DNA of 64,000 nucleotides from Candidatus Omnitrophota bacterium (lineage in GTDB: Bacteria > Omnitrophota > Omnitrophia > Omnitrophales > Aquincolibacteriaceae). The notes beneath the pieces were generated by a model that was given only the letters and a program-made list of their open reading frames with translations, was not told the DNA's origin and did not search any database. Below are positions 35,625-46,772 of this stretch, piece by piece (position 1 is the first letter of the stretch; the number at the start of each line of letters is the position of its first letter). The position numbers and the translations under genes are program-made. The stretch covers positions 1 to 64,000 of the forward strand of contig CAIJHQ010000065.1 of the NCBI GenBank assembly GCA_903820505.1, in the 5' to 3' direction.

Positions 35625-37034
35625 TCAGTCCCGGGGCTTTATTTTACGGATATCAACGAACCGTCCCGCCACCGCTGTAGCCGCCGCCATTTCCGCGCTG
35701 ACAAGATGGGTCCGGCCGCCCTTCCCCTGACGTCCTTCGAAATTCCGGTTCGAGGTCGACGCGCACCGTTGGCCGGGATGAAGCTTATCCGGATTCATCG
35801 CAAGGCACATACTGCAACCCGGATCCCGCCATTCACAACCCGCGGCTTTAAAGATCTTATCCAATCCTTCAGCCTCCGCCTGCCGTTTCACCTGCTCCGA
35901 ACCCGGTACCGTGAGCACACGGACGCCCGGAGCGACTTTGTGCCCTTTTAAATATTTTGCTGCGCCGCGGAAATCTTCAATGCGACCGTTCGTGCAGCTG
36001 CCGATAAAAACCACGTCGACCTTGATATCCGTGATCGGCGTGCCGGACTTGAGCCCCATATAATGCAACGCCTTCGTGACATCCGCAGCGTTATAGCCCT
36101 GGACTTTGTCCGGCTCGGGGACGCGCGCGTCAATGTCCGCGACCATGCCCGGGCTCGTCCCCCACGTCACCTGCGGCGCGATCTTGGAAGCGTCGATCGT
36201 GAGCTCGCGGTCGAACTTCGCGCCGGGATCCGTCGGTAATGTCCTCCAGTATGCGATAGACTTTTCGAGATCCTTGCCCTTCGGGGCGTAGGGACGATCC
36301 ATGTCGGTGAAATACCGGACCGTCGTTGCGTCCGGAGCGACCATACCCGACCGCGCACCCGCTTCGATCGCCATGTTACAGAGGACCATGCGGCCTTCCA
36401 TGGAAAGAGCCCGGACCGCTTCCCCGCAAAATTCGATCGCGCAACCTGTCCCGCCGGCAGTACCGATCGCGCCGATTAATTTCAGGATAAGATCTTTCGC
36501 GGTCACAGGATACGTCACTTTTCCCGTGAATTCGACTTTAAAGGTCTTTGGTCTCTTCTGAAACAGACATTGCGTCGCGAAAACATGTTCCACTTCCGAG
36601 GTGCCGATCCCGAACGCGAGCGCGCCGAACGCCCCGTGCGTCGCCGTGTGGGAATCCCCGCAGACGATGGTGCAGCCGGGGATCGTGATGCCAAGTTCCG
36701 GGCCGATGATGTGTACCACGCCATTCTTGTCGCCGGAGACATCGAAAAGCGTCACGCCGAATTCCTTGCAGTTCTTCCTTAAGACCTCGACCTGCGTCTT
36801 CGCAATGGCATCCTTGATATTGAACCGGTCCTCGGTAGGAATATTGTGGTCCATTGTCGCGAACGTCAGCTCCGGGCGGCGGAACTTGCGGCCTGCAAGA
36901 CGCATCCCCTCAAAAGCTTGTGCGCTCGTCACTTCATGGACCAGCTGGCGGTCGATATAGAGAAGCACCGTTCCATCGGGGAACGTCTTCACGACGTGTG
37001 CATCCCATATTTTTTCGAAAAGCGTTTTTGGCAT
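35625..37034 (-). CDS. leuC: 3-isopropylmalate dehydratase, large subunit
   Basis: 469 residues, the bacterial long form. [4Fe-4S] cluster cysteines are visible in [14 protein letters not shown] and in [14 protein letters not shown]. Other motifs: [25 protein letters not shown] and TMDHNIPT. Aconitase-superfamily enzyme of leucine synthesis, paired with LeuD. leuA and leuB are not in this window. Confidence 0.96.
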   Translation of the reverse strand: MPKTLFEKIWDAHVVKTFPDGTVLLYIDRQLVHEVTSAQAFEGMRLAGRKFRRPELTFATMDHNIPTEDRFNIKDAIAKTQVEVLRKNCKEFGVTLFDVSGDKNGVVHIIGPELGITIPGCTIVCGDSHTATHGAFGALAFGIGTSEVEHVFATQCLFQKRPKTFKVEFTGKVTYPVTAKDLILKLIGAIGTAGGTGCAIEFCGEAVRALSMEGRMVLCNMAIEAGARSGMVAPDATTVRYFTDMDRPYAPKGKDLEKSIAYWRTLPTDPGAKFDRELTIDASKIAPQVTWGTSPGMVADIDARVPEPDKVQGYNAADVTKALHYMGLKSGTPITDIKVDVVFIGSCTNGRIEDFRGAAKYLKGHKVAPGVRVLTVPGSEQVKRQAEAEGLDKIFKAAGCEWRDPGCSMCLAMNPDKLHPGQRCASTSNRNFEGRQGKGGRTHLVSAEMAAATAVAGRFVDIRKIKPRD

Positions 37035-37075
37035 AAGGCCTATCAGTATAGTGAATTAGACTGAATGCGCAAGAT

Positions 37076-38155
37076 TCAAAAAAGTTCCTTCTGAACGGGG
37101 CCCGGCTGTGCTTCCTTACTCGTCAACCCGCTGATCCCCAATCCCAGAAGGCGGATCGCTTTTTTCCCGGCCGACGTCTTTTTTCCAAGGAGATCGCAGG
37201 CGATCTCGTGAATAGTTTGCCAGTCCTGCGGCGGCGCGGAAAGCGTTTGGGACCGTGTGATCTGCTCAAAATCGTGATATTTCACTTTCAGAACAACCGT
37301 TCTTCCCGCGCGTCCCTCTTGTTGCAAGTCATGAAAAACATGAGCGGCAAGTTCCGCCAATTTCCCGCGAAGCCAGGAAATCTCCGTCATATCCCTCGGA
37401 AATGTTTCTTCCGCGCTCAACTGCGTCCGCTCCCAGTGGGGATTCACCTCCCGGTCGTCCTCCCCCCGGGCCATCCGATAAAGCCCCTTCCCCCATTTCC
37501 CGAGCTTCTCGTATAGCGGCCTCACCTCGACGCCCCAAAGATCGCCGCAGGTCTTGAGCTTCATGCGGCCAAGGATCGCTTCGGTCTTCGGACCGACGCC
37601 CGGAAGTTTCCGCACCGGAAGATCTTTTAAAAATTCCAGCACCTTGTCCGGCGGGACCTCCGTCAGGCCGTTGGGCTTTTTCATGTCGGAGGCGATCTTC
37701 GCGAGGAACATGTTCGGCGCCACTCCCGCGGAAGCCGTCAAACGCGTCACGGCAAAAATGTGCTGTTTGATGAGCCCGGCCAATGCGACGGGATCCTCCA
37801 GTTTTAAAAGATTTTCGGTCACATCCAGATACGCCTCATCCATGGAAACCTGTTCGACGAGCGGCGTGTAGGTCCGGAGAATTGACATGACGGTCCGGGA
37901 GGCTTCGCTGTATTTCTCGAAATGCGGATGAACAAAGATCCCCTGCGGGCAAAGACGTTTAGCCTGGGCTGTCGGCATAGCGGAATGGATACCGAACACG
38001 CGGGCCTCGTACGAGCAGGTACTCACGACGCTGCGGCTCCGGGGATCGCCGCCCACAATGACGGGTTTTCCCCGGTATTCCGGATGATCGCGCTGTTCCA
38101 CGGCCGCGAAGAACGCGTCCATATCGATGTGGATGAATTTTTTTGGCCAGATCAT
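37076..38155 (-). CDS. dinB: DNA polymerase IV
   Basis: 359 residues from the ATG at 38155; a longer in-frame start at 38221 adds a non-conserved stretch. Y-family motifs: FIHIDMDAFFAAVEQRDHP, SMDEAYLDVT catalytic Asp-Glu, and a helix-hairpin-helix region (RKLPGVGPKTEAIL). The C-terminus ends VQKELF, similar to the QLxLF beta-clamp motif. Translesion polymerase. No LexA-type box was recognised upstream. Confidence 0.93.
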   Translation of the reverse strand: MIWPKKFIHIDMDAFFAAVEQRDHPEYRGKPVIVGGDPRSRSVVSTCSYEARVFGIHSAMPTAQAKRLCPQGIFVHPHFEKYSEASRTVMSILRTYTPLVEQVSMDEAYLDVTENLLKLEDPVALAGLIKQHIFAVTRLTASAGVAPNMFLAKIASDMKKPNGLTEVPPDKVLEFLKDLPVRKLPGVGPKTEAILGRMKLKTCGDLWGVEVRPLYEKLGKWGKGLYRMARGEDDREVNPHWERTQLSAEETFPRDMTEISWLRGKLAELAAHVFHDLQQEGRAGRTVVLKVKYHDFEQITRSQTLSAPPQDWQTIHEIACDLLGKKTSAGKKAIRLLGLGISGLTSKEAQPGPVQKELF

Positions 38156-38243
38156 AAAGGAATGAGAACTGCGCGGTAAACGATCGATAAAAAACGGCCG
38201 CGCAAAACGGACCGTGTACAACTTACAACCTACGACTTATCAC

Positions 38244-39929
38244 TTACAACTTACCGCTTATCACCAATGCCAGGTCCACAAGCGCGGTCCCGCCCGTCTT
38301 GCGGTCCTTGACCTCGACTTTCCCCTGGGCAAGATTCCGCTCGCCGACGATGATCTGGCACGGAAAACCGATAAGGTCCGCGTCATTGAATTTGACGCCG
38401 GCCCGTTCGTCGCGGTCGTCGAAAAGGACGTCCTTGCCGGCCGCCGTGAGCCCCGCGTAGATCTTTTCCGCGGCCTCCGCCACGGCCGCGACATTGTGAT
38501 TGACCGTGATGATCTCCGCCGCGAAAGGCGCGATCGCCTCGGGCCACTGGATCCCTTTGGCGTCGTGATGCTGCTCGATCGCGGCCGCGAGGACGCGGTT
38601 CACGCCGATCCCATAACACCCCATGATGGCGGGCTTGCGCTCGCCCTTTTCATCAAGGAAATGGGCCCCGATAGATTCCGAATAGCGTGTCCCTAATTTG
38701 AAAATATGGCCGATCTCCATGCTGGTCGTCAATTTCAGCTTCCCGGTACCATCCGGCGCGAGATCCCCTTCCTTCACGAAACGGATGTCCCCCGCGGCCG
38801 CCGGCTTGAAATCGCGCCCGATCGTCACGTTCTTCAAATGTTTGTCTTTTTCGTTCGCGCCGGTGACCCCGTCCGCGATCCCGAGAATGTCCCAATCCGC
38901 ATACACCGGGATCTTCAGCCCGACGGGCCCCGCGAATCCGACCGGCGCGCCGGTCGCTCCCAGGATCTCGTGTCCGTCGGCTTGCCGCAATTCCTTCGCA
39001 CCGGCCAGTTTCCGCAATTTACTTTCATTGACCTCACTGTCCCCGGTCACCAGCGCGGCAATGGCTTTCCCGTCCGCCATGTAGATCAAGGTCTTGATCA
39101 TCTGCGACGGCGCCACTTTGTAACGATGCGATATTTCTTCGATGGTCCGGAGATTCGGCGTATCAAATGCCTCGGGACCCGTCGACTGCGGCTTCGGCGG
39201 CGTGAACTTCGGATCTCCGCGCGTCGCGATATCCTGGCTCGCGAGGTACCCTCCCTCGGAACTCGCCACACGATCCTCTCCGTAAGGACAGATCACCATG
39301 AATTCCTGGCTCATCTTGCCACCCATCATGCCGGTGTCCGCGTTCACGACCTGAAAATCCAGTCCGCAGCGCGTAAAGATCCGGCGGTACGCTTCCGACA
39401 TCTTTTGATAATGGGCATCCAGTCCCGCCTCATCGCGATCGAAACTGTACGCGTCCTTCATGATGAACTCTTTGGTGCGGATCACCCCGAAACGCGGGCG
39501 CGCTTCGTCGCGGAACTTGTTCTGGATCTGATAAAGGTTGAGCGGCAGATCGCGGAACGATTTAATGTTGCTGCCGACCAGGTCCGTGATCACTTCTTCG
39601 TGGGTCGGGCCGAGCACGAACTCGTGGCCCGCGCGGTTCTTGAAGGCGATCTTATCCTCCCCCAGCGTTTCATAGCGGCCTGATTTTTTCCAGATCTCCG
39701 CCGGATGGAGCATGGGCAAAAGGACTTCCGAAGCGCCGGCGCGGTTCATTTCCTCGCGGATGATCTGGATGATCTTCAGGAGCGTGCGGTAGCCGAGCGG
39801 CAGGTAACTGTAAACGCCCGAAGCGAGCTGGCGGATCAGCCCGGCCCGGAGCCCCAGCTGGTGGCTGACGGCTTCGGCATCCTTGGGAACGTTTCGGAGA
39901 CTCGGAATAAGAGTTCGGGACCAGCGCAT
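38244..39929 (-). CDS. proS: Prolyl-tRNA synthetase, bacterial type with editing domain
   Basis: 561 residues. Class II core motifs: LRAGLIRQLASGVYSYLPLG, FVLGPTHEEVITDL, FRDEARPRFGVIRTKEFIMKD (motif 2 region), and CYGIGVNRVLAAAIEQ (motif 3). A YbaK/INS editing domain occupies ~225-385 (ALVTGDSEVNESKLRKLAGA). A C-terminal anticodon-binding domain follows. Charges tRNA-Pro. Lies 29 nt after rseP in the isoprenoid/envelope operon, a placement shared with other Omnitrophota-like and PVC genomes as far as I recall. Confidence 0.96.
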   Translation of the reverse strand: MRWSRTLIPSLRNVPKDAEAVSHQLGLRAGLIRQLASGVYSYLPLGYRTLLKIIQIIREEMNRAGASEVLLPMLHPAEIWKKSGRYETLGEDKIAFKNRAGHEFVLGPTHEEVITDLVGSNIKSFRDLPLNLYQIQNKFRDEARPRFGVIRTKEFIMKDAYSFDRDEAGLDAHYQKMSEAYRRIFTRCGLDFQVVNADTGMMGGKMSQEFMVICPYGEDRVASSEGGYLASQDIATRGDPKFTPPKPQSTGPEAFDTPNLRTIEEISHRYKVAPSQMIKTLIYMADGKAIAALVTGDSEVNESKLRKLAGAKELRQADGHEILGATGAPVGFAGPVGLKIPVYADWDILGIADGVTGANEKDKHLKNVTIGRDFKPAAAGDIRFVKEGDLAPDGTGKLKLTTSMEIGHIFKLGTRYSESIGAHFLDEKGERKPAIMGCYGIGVNRVLAAAIEQHHDAKGIQWPEAIAPFAAEIITVNHNVAAVAEAAEKIYAGLTAAGKDVLFDDRDERAGVKFNDADLIGFPCQIIVGERNLAQGKVEVKDRKTGGTALVDLALVISGKL

Positions 39930-39958
39930 AGAGACCTCGTTCGCGAAAGGGGCGGTGT

Positions 39959-41104
39959 TTAACTTCCCCCGAGATGTAAAAGGTTTTTTATTTTCACGAT
40001 AATTTGCATGTTCGCCATGTCATTGTAAAGCACAAAGACCATAAGGCCCATAAGCAGCACAAAACCGCCGGTCGTGATCCGTTCCTGAAGGATCGGATTG
40101 AGACGTCGCCGCGTGATCACCTCGCACAAAAGAAAGATCAGGTGCCCTCCGTCCAGCGCCGGAAAAGGCAGAAGGTTGATCACCGCCAGCGAAACGCTGA
40201 GGATCGCCAGAAGCTGGAGCAGCGTCGCGATCCCGGCCTGCGCGGCCTGTCCGCTGAGCTGGATGATACCCAAAGGCCCCATCAAATTTTTCGGAGAGAG
40301 CTGTCCCGTGATCAGATAGAAGAGCGCCTTGTGCGTCAGCACGGTATGAAAAACTTCGAGCTCCCAGGCCTTGTGCAGCGCCGGGATCACGGCATACCTC
40401 TCCGTGATATAAAATTTCGGGTCCGGAAGGATACCGACGCGCTTCAGGGAGAACAGTTTCCCAAAAACATCTTTGATCGCGTCGACCTTGGGTTTGATCA
40501 TAACGGTCAGGGGCGCGGCCGTTCCGTTCGCGGCGGGCCGTTCGACGTCGAGTTTGATCTCGCCCCCGGAGGTTTTATCAAGTTCTTCAAGGATCGTTTT
40601 CCAGTTGGCGACCGGAACATTATTCACCCGGAGGATCTTGTCGTTCACTTTCAGCAGGCTGGCCTCCGCGGGATACCCTTTGACGAACCCGCCGACCACC
40701 GTTCCGGGAAGCGGACGGCCGATCATGAACACGCACCAGAAAAGAACGAACGCAAGCGCGTAGTTCATCACGACCCCGGAAATAACGACGAAGATCCTTG
40801 AACCGGCAGAAGCGGCAAGAAAATCCCCTGGCTTCGGTCCCTCCGGACCGACCTTCGAAGCCTCTTCCCCGGCGGGGCTCACGAATCCCCCGAGCGGAAA
40901 AAGGGAGACCGAGAACCGCGTCTCTTTCGATTGCCAGTGGAAAAGCTCCGGTCCGAACCCGATCGAGAACTTCTCGACGCGGATCCCGGACAAACGGCAC
41001 GCGATGAAATGGCCCCATTCATGCACGATCACGAGCACTCCGAAAACGATGAGCGCGGGCAATAGAGAACCCAGCGAATGAATCAATGGGGACAAAGGGT
41101 TCAT
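39959..41104 (-). CDS. rseP: Site-2 intramembrane metalloprotease RseP
   Basis: 381 residues. First TM helix with the zinc site HEWGHF (~28), PDZ domain (~150-245, VVGGFVKGYPAEASLLKVND), and the third metal ligand segment NLLPFPALDGGH (~310). It cleaves TM helices of anti-sigma factors or signal peptides in the inner membrane. ATGA overlap with dxr. An outer-membrane stress sigma/anti-sigma pair is not in this window. Confidence 0.95.
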   Translation of the reverse strand: MNPLSPLIHSLGSLLPALIVFGVLVIVHEWGHFIACRLSGIRVEKFSIGFGPELFHWQSKETRFSVSLFPLGGFVSPAGEEASKVGPEGPKPGDFLAASAGSRIFVVISGVVMNYALAFVLFWCVFMIGRPLPGTVVGGFVKGYPAEASLLKVNDKILRVNNVPVANWKTILEELDKTSGGEIKLDVERPAANGTAAPLTVMIKPKVDAIKDVFGKLFSLKRVGILPDPKFYITERYAVIPALHKAWELEVFHTVLTHKALFYLITGQLSPKNLMGPLGIIQLSGQAAQAGIATLLQLLAILSVSLAVINLLPFPALDGGHLIFLLCEVITRRRLNPILQERITTGGFVLLMGLMVFVLYNDMANMQIIVKIKNLLHLGGS

Positions 41105-42243
41105 AACAACTCCTCCGCTCTTTCACGCGCCCAGGCATCCGCGGCAAAAATGTCGGGAAGCGCCGGCTTTCTGACAAGGCCGTGCTGGCTCATGACTTTG
41201 GCGATGATCTTCGGGATGTCCAGGAACCCGACCTTATGATTTAAAAAAGCCTCGACCGCCACTTCATTTGCCGCGTTCAAAACCGCCGGCAGGGTCCCGC
41301 CGATCCGGCTGGCGGTGTATCCCCATTCGAGACAGGGAAAACGGCGCAGGTCCGGTTCTTCAAAATGGAGCGTCTTCAGATGGGCAAGGTCCAAATGCGG
41401 CAAATGATTTTCCAGCCGCTCCGGATAGCTCATCGCGTACTGGATCGGGAGCCTCATGTCCGCGACGCCCAAATGCGCGAAATGCGAACCGTCCACAAAT
41501 TCCACGAGCGCGTGCACGATCGCCTCAGGATGGATCACAACCTTCACTTTCTCCGCCGGCACATTAAAAAGGTTCGCGGCTTCGATCACTTCAAGCCCTT
41601 TATTCATGAGCGTCGCCGAATCGATCGTGATCTTGGGACCCATCTTCCACCTGGGATGGTTCAGCGCCTGCGAAGGGGTCACTTTCGACAAAGAGCCTTT
41701 GAACTTCCGGAACGGCCCGCCTGAGGAGGTAATGATCAATTTTTTGACGGAGGACGGGTCCTGTTTTTCAAGGCATTGCCACAACGCCGAGTGCTCGCTA
41801 TCAATCGGCAGTACCGCGACGCCGCGCCTGGCCGCCGTTTCCAAAAGCAGTTTCCCCGCCATGACCAAAGGCTCTTTGTTCGCGATCGCCACGGTCTTCT
41901 TCGCCTGGACCGCGGCAAAGATAGGTTTGAGGCCCACGGCGCCGACCATCGCGCAGATCACTTCATGGACCGCGGACAGTGTGGCGACCTCCGAAAGACC
42001 GTCATCCCCCGTGACCACGCGGACGCCTAACCGTTTGAATTTCGGAGCGGCCTGCTTCGCTTTCTGGGGATCATAGATACAAACGTAGCGGGGGTGGAAT
42101 TCTTTGGCCTGTTCGTAAAGTTTTTCGACGTTCCGGTTGACCGCCAAGGCTTTTACGGTGAACCGTTCCGGATGGATGCGGACAATGCGCAGGGCGTTCT
42201 CCCCGACCGAACCGGTGGATCCGAGGATCGTGAGGTTCTTCAT
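41101..42243 (-). CDS. dxr: 1-deoxy-D-xylulose 5-phosphate reductoisomerase
   Basis: 380 residues. NADPH motif GSTGSVGENAL, acidic metal-binding DSEHSALWQCL, SSGGPFRKF, HPRWKMGPKITIDSATLMNKGLE (split here: MNKGLE active-site region), and HPEAIVHALVEF. Second step of the MEP isoprenoid pathway, supplying precursors for UppS. ATGA overlaps on both sides (cdsA and rseP). Confidence 0.97.
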   Translation of the reverse strand: MKNLTILGSTGSVGENALRIVRIHPERFTVKALAVNRNVEKLYEQAKEFHPRYVCIYDPQKAKQAAPKFKRLGVRVVTGDDGLSEVATLSAVHEVICAMVGAVGLKPIFAAVQAKKTVAIANKEPLVMAGKLLLETAARRGVAVLPIDSEHSALWQCLEKQDPSSVKKLIITSSGGPFRKFKGSLSKVTPSQALNHPRWKMGPKITIDSATLMNKGLEVIEAANLFNVPAEKVKVVIHPEAIVHALVEFVDGSHFAHLGVADMRLPIQYAMSYPERLENHLPHLDLAHLKTLHFEEPDLRRFPCLEWGYTASRIGGTLPAVLNAANEVAVEAFLNHKVGFLDIPKIIAKVMSQHGLVRKPALPDIFAADAWARERAEELL

Positions 42244-43037
42244 AGCCTTTCCAGGCCAAGAATGACCGTCAAATAGAAATAGACGAAAGGAACCGTGAAC
42301 AGCAGGCTGTCCATGACGTCCAGCATGCCGCCGAGACCCGGGATATGCCCCGAATCCTTGGCGCCGGCGTCGCGCTTAATGAGACTTTCCGCCAGGTCCC
42401 CGAGCAGCGCCAGCAGACCGACCAGCGTCCCCAGCACGAAAAGATGGAAAAGGGAGACGTGAAGATAAAAGACAGAAAGCAATGAAAGTGAAATGGTCGC
42501 GACCATCTGCCCGACGGCGCCTTCAAGGGATTTTTTGGGACTGACATGTTCCAGAAGCTTGGTCCTGCCGAATTTTTTACCCACAAAGTACGCGGCCGCG
42601 TCCCCTCCCTTCACGATTAGGATGGTATAGAACACCCACCACGCGCCCTCGGGAAGGGTTTTGATCTTGAGCAGGTACGCGAAGAACCAGGCCACGTACA
42701 CGATCCCGAACACGCTCACCGCGACGCTCGTGATGGTGCGATCCGGGGAACGGCGGTTGAACAGAAAAATAAAAAGCGCCACGCAGGCCATCAAAGGGAT
42801 CGTCGGCTGGAGCGAGAAATAACTTGTGAACGGGAGAAGACCGCCGAAGAACAGCCCGACTCCGCGGTGGACGATGAGACCTTTTTGCTCCGCCAGCGAA
42901 AAGAATTCATTGAGCCCGACCAGGATAAAGGCTTCGACGACCAGAAAAAAGACCCATTGCGGGCCGCAAAAGATCGCCACACAGGCGACCGAAACGAACG
43001 CCGCCGAAACCGCCAGCCGCTTCACTAATTGATTCAT
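42240..43037 (-). CDS. cdsA: Phosphatidate cytidylyltransferase
   Basis: 265 residues from the ATG at 43037, which overlaps the uppS stop as ATGA; a longer open frame to 43181 is antisense-like coding over uppS. About seven to eight TM helices and the C-terminal signature region with KRDAGAKDSGHIPGLGGMLD-type motif (Asp and Gly conserved). Makes CDP-diacylglycerol for phospholipid synthesis. Confidence 0.95.
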   Translation of the reverse strand: MNQLVKRLAVSAAFVSVACVAIFCGPQWVFFLVVEAFILVGLNEFFSLAEQKGLIVHRGVGLFFGGLLPFTSYFSLQPTIPLMACVALFIFLFNRRSPDRTITSVAVSVFGIVYVAWFFAYLLKIKTLPEGAWWVFYTILIVKGGDAAAYFVGKKFGRTKLLEHVSPKKSLEGAVGQMVATISLSLLSVFYLHVSLFHLFVLGTLVGLLALLGDLAESLIKRDAGAKDSGHIPGLGGMLDVMDSLLFTVPFVYFYLTVILGLERL

Positions 43038-43762
43038 AAGTTTTTTCCGCTCACGGCGCATGTATGGCCGAAGCGTCTCTCGCGCCGCCGGTAATCCTCG
43101 ATCGCTTTTTCGAACTCGTCCGGGGTGAACTCCGGCCAGAATTTCTGCGTAATATAAAGTTCGGCGTAGGAGATCTGCCAAAGAAGAAAATTGCTGATCC
43201 GGAATTCCCCGCTCGTGCGGATCAAAAGATCGGGATCCGGCATGGCCGCCGTGTCAAGGTTCGCGGAAACCGTTCCTTCATCGATCCCTTCCGGAGTCAA
43301 CTCGCCCTTCAGGACCTTCGCGGTGATCTTCTGGCAGGCTCGGACGATCTCCTTGCGGCTGGAATAGCTCAGGGCAAGCGTCAGTGTCAAACCGGTGTTG
43401 CCGCGCGTTTTTTCGATGGCGTGCGCTATTTTTTTCTGGAGCGCTTCCGGCAGATCGCTTATCTCCCCGATCACGTTAAAAATGATGTTGTTCTTGAAGA
43501 GCGCGTCGATCTTGGCGTCGACGTAGGAAGAAAGCAGCCCCATCAGGAAATCCACTTCTTCCTTGGGACGATGCCAGTTCTCTTTGGAGAAAGCGTAGAG
43601 GGTGAGGTAACGGATGCCTTTATCCTGTGCGGCGCGCGTGATCTCCTCGACGCGACGGACACCGACCTCATGCCCCTGGATGCGCATGAGCCCTTGTTTC
43701 TTGGCCCACCGCCCGTTGCCGTCCATGATGATCGCAATATGTTGCGGGGTTTCGTTAGGCAT
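43034..43762 (-). CDS. uppS: Undecaprenyl diphosphate synthase
   Basis: 242 residues from the ATG at 43762, with AAGGGGG upstream. A GTG at 43777 that overlaps the purA stop as GTGA is also possible. Motifs: HIAIIMDGNGRWAKK (catalytic Asp), GHEVGVRR, YAFSKENWHRP and PDLLIRTSGEFRISNFLLWQ. cis-prenyltransferase producing the carrier lipid for peptidoglycan and LPS. Confidence 0.96.
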   Translation of the reverse strand: MPNETPQHIAIIMDGNGRWAKKQGLMRIQGHEVGVRRVEEITRAAQDKGIRYLTLYAFSKENWHRPKEEVDFLMGLLSSYVDAKIDALFKNNIIFNVIGEISDLPEALQKKIAHAIEKTRGNTGLTLTLALSYSSRKEIVRACQKITAKVLKGELTPEGIDEGTVSANLDTAAMPDPDLLIRTSGEFRISNFLLWQISYAELYITQKFWPEFTPDEFEKAIEDYRRRERRFGHTCAVSGKNL

Positions 43763-43773
43763 GGTCGCCCCCT

Positions 43774-45063
<1,290 letters not shown>

Positions 45064-45103
45064 TTAAATAAATCAACAACAGCCCTGCATTGGGACTATT
45101 TCG

Positions 45104-45131
45104 AAAACCCGGCGGGAAAATCCCCGACGGG
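45104..45131 (-). terminator. Possible intrinsic terminator after serA
   Basis: Stem 45123-45131 with 45108-45116 (CCCGTCGGG/CCCGCCGGG, one mismatch) and a 6-nt loop, followed by UUUU on the minus strand. It begins 3 nt past the serA stop. The short U run makes it weak. Confidence 0.5.
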
Positions 45132-45133
45132 AG

Positions 45134-46720
45134 TTACAGCTTGACGACCTTCACGTCGAGGACCGCTTCGCTCTTCTTGATCTGGGCCACGACTTTCGCC
45201 GGAACTTCGCTGTCGGTATTGATCGCCGTCATCGCAAAAGCCTTCTTCCCTTTGCCGACGCGGCCAAGCGACATTTCCGCGATATTGATCTTGTTCTTTC
45301 CGAGCACGGTCCCGATGGTGCCGACGACGCCCGGCAGGTCCTCGTTCTTCACGAAAAGGACCCAACCCTCGGGTTCGACATCGATCATGAACTCGTCAAT
45401 GCGCACGATACGCGGCTGCTGGCTGAAAAGCGTTCCGGTCACGCGATGGGTCTGTTTTCCGATCGTGACCTCGACATCGATAAAACTCGTGAAATCCACC
45501 GCCTCCGTACTGCTCCCTTCGGAGACCGTGATCCCGCGCTCTTTGGCCATCGACGGCGCGTTCACGAAGTTGACCGTTTCACCGCAGATCGGCGTCAGGA
45601 GCCCTTTGAGGACCGCGACCGTGAGCGGCGCGGTTTTGAAACGCGTCGGATCACCGCCGTAGCGGATCTCGGCTTTTTTGATGCTTCCTTCAAAAAGTTG
45701 GGGGAAAAGCGCGCCGAGTTTTTCGGCGAGAACGAGCCACGGTCTGAGCCCCTTGAGTGTATCGGGATCCAAATTCGGCAAATTCACGGCGTTCCGAATC
45801 GCGCGATCATTCAAGGCGTCGATCACTTGTTTTGCGACATCCACCGCGACGTTCTCCTGGGCTTCCTGAGTTGCCGCCCCAAGGTGCGGAGTGCAAATGA
45901 ACTGAGGCAATTTCAATAACGGATTATCCGCGGCCGGGGGTTCCACCACAAAAACGTCGAACGCCGCGCCCGCCACGTGCCCGCTCTGGATCGCTTCCGC
46001 CAGCGCGGCCTCATCCACGATCCCGCCGCGCGCGCAATTGACGATCCGGACACCTTTTTTGCAAAGCTTGAACGTTTCCGGATTAAGGAGATTCTTCGTC
46101 TCCGCCGTAAGCGGCGTGTGGAAGGTAATAAAATCCGAGTTCTTGAGAAGTGTCGGAACGTCCACGAATTCCACGGGGTATTCCTTCACGCTTTCTTTGG
46201 AAATAAACGGATCGAAAACCATAACCTTCATGTTAAAGGCGTTCGCGCGCGTCGCGACCTCGCGGCCGATGCGGCCGAAGCCCACGATCCCGAGCGTTTT
46301 CCCGTTAAGTTCAGAACCCTGGAATTTTCCGCGCTTCCATTCGCCTTTTTTGACCGAGGCGTCCGCCTGCGGGATGTTCCGCGCGACCGCCATGAGCATC
46401 GAGAAACTGTGCTCGGCCGTCGAAACGGTATTGCCTTCTGGCGTGTTCATGACGATGATGCCGCGCTTGGTGGCCGCTTCGAGGTCCACATTGTCCACCC
46501 CGACGCCCGCGCGTCCGATGACGCGGAGCTTCTTGCCGGCTTCGATGATCTCTTTCGTCACCTTCGTTCCGCTGCGGACGAGGATCGCGTCATAGCCGCC
46601 GATGATCTCTTTCAGTTCTTCGGGTTTCAGCCCGGTCTTTTCATCCACCTGGAGGTTCTTCTCTTTGCGGAGGATGTCCATTCCTCCCTGGCCCAGCGGG
46701 TCCGAAACAAGCACTTTCAT
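45134..46720 (-). CDS. serA: D-3-phosphoglycerate dehydrogenase, long form
   Basis: 528 residues. NAD-binding GIVGFGRIGREVATRA, catalytic Arg/Glu/His (NCARGGIVDE, CTPHLGAATQEAQ), an intervening ASB domain (~320-450) and a C-terminal ACT domain (LPGVVGTIGTVLGKNKINIAEMSL). Starts serine synthesis from 3-phosphoglycerate. The adjacent class V aminotransferase likely supplies the next step. Confidence 0.97.
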   Translation of the reverse strand: MKVLVSDPLGQGGMDILRKEKNLQVDEKTGLKPEELKEIIGGYDAILVRSGTKVTKEIIEAGKKLRVIGRAGVGVDNVDLEAATKRGIIVMNTPEGNTVSTAEHSFSMLMAVARNIPQADASVKKGEWKRGKFQGSELNGKTLGIVGFGRIGREVATRANAFNMKVMVFDPFISKESVKEYPVEFVDVPTLLKNSDFITFHTPLTAETKNLLNPETFKLCKKGVRIVNCARGGIVDEAALAEAIQSGHVAGAAFDVFVVEPPAADNPLLKLPQFICTPHLGAATQEAQENVAVDVAKQVIDALNDRAIRNAVNLPNLDPDTLKGLRPWLVLAEKLGALFPQLFEGSIKKAEIRYGGDPTRFKTAPLTVAVLKGLLTPICGETVNFVNAPSMAKERGITVSEGSSTEAVDFTSFIDVEVTIGKQTHRVTGTLFSQQPRIVRIDEFMIDVEPEGWVLFVKNEDLPGVVGTIGTVLGKNKINIAEMSLGRVGKGKKAFAMTAINTDSEVPAKVVAQIKKSEAVLDVKVVKL

Positions 46721-46772
46721 TTTGGCATCTCCCTTGTTGTCATAATGTCGTTAAAGGTCCGTGCCGTCCGCA

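Noticed and set aside
37035-37075. Leader or T-box upstream of leuC/leuD
   Set aside because: The spacer upstream of leuC is only ~40 nt and has no such structure.
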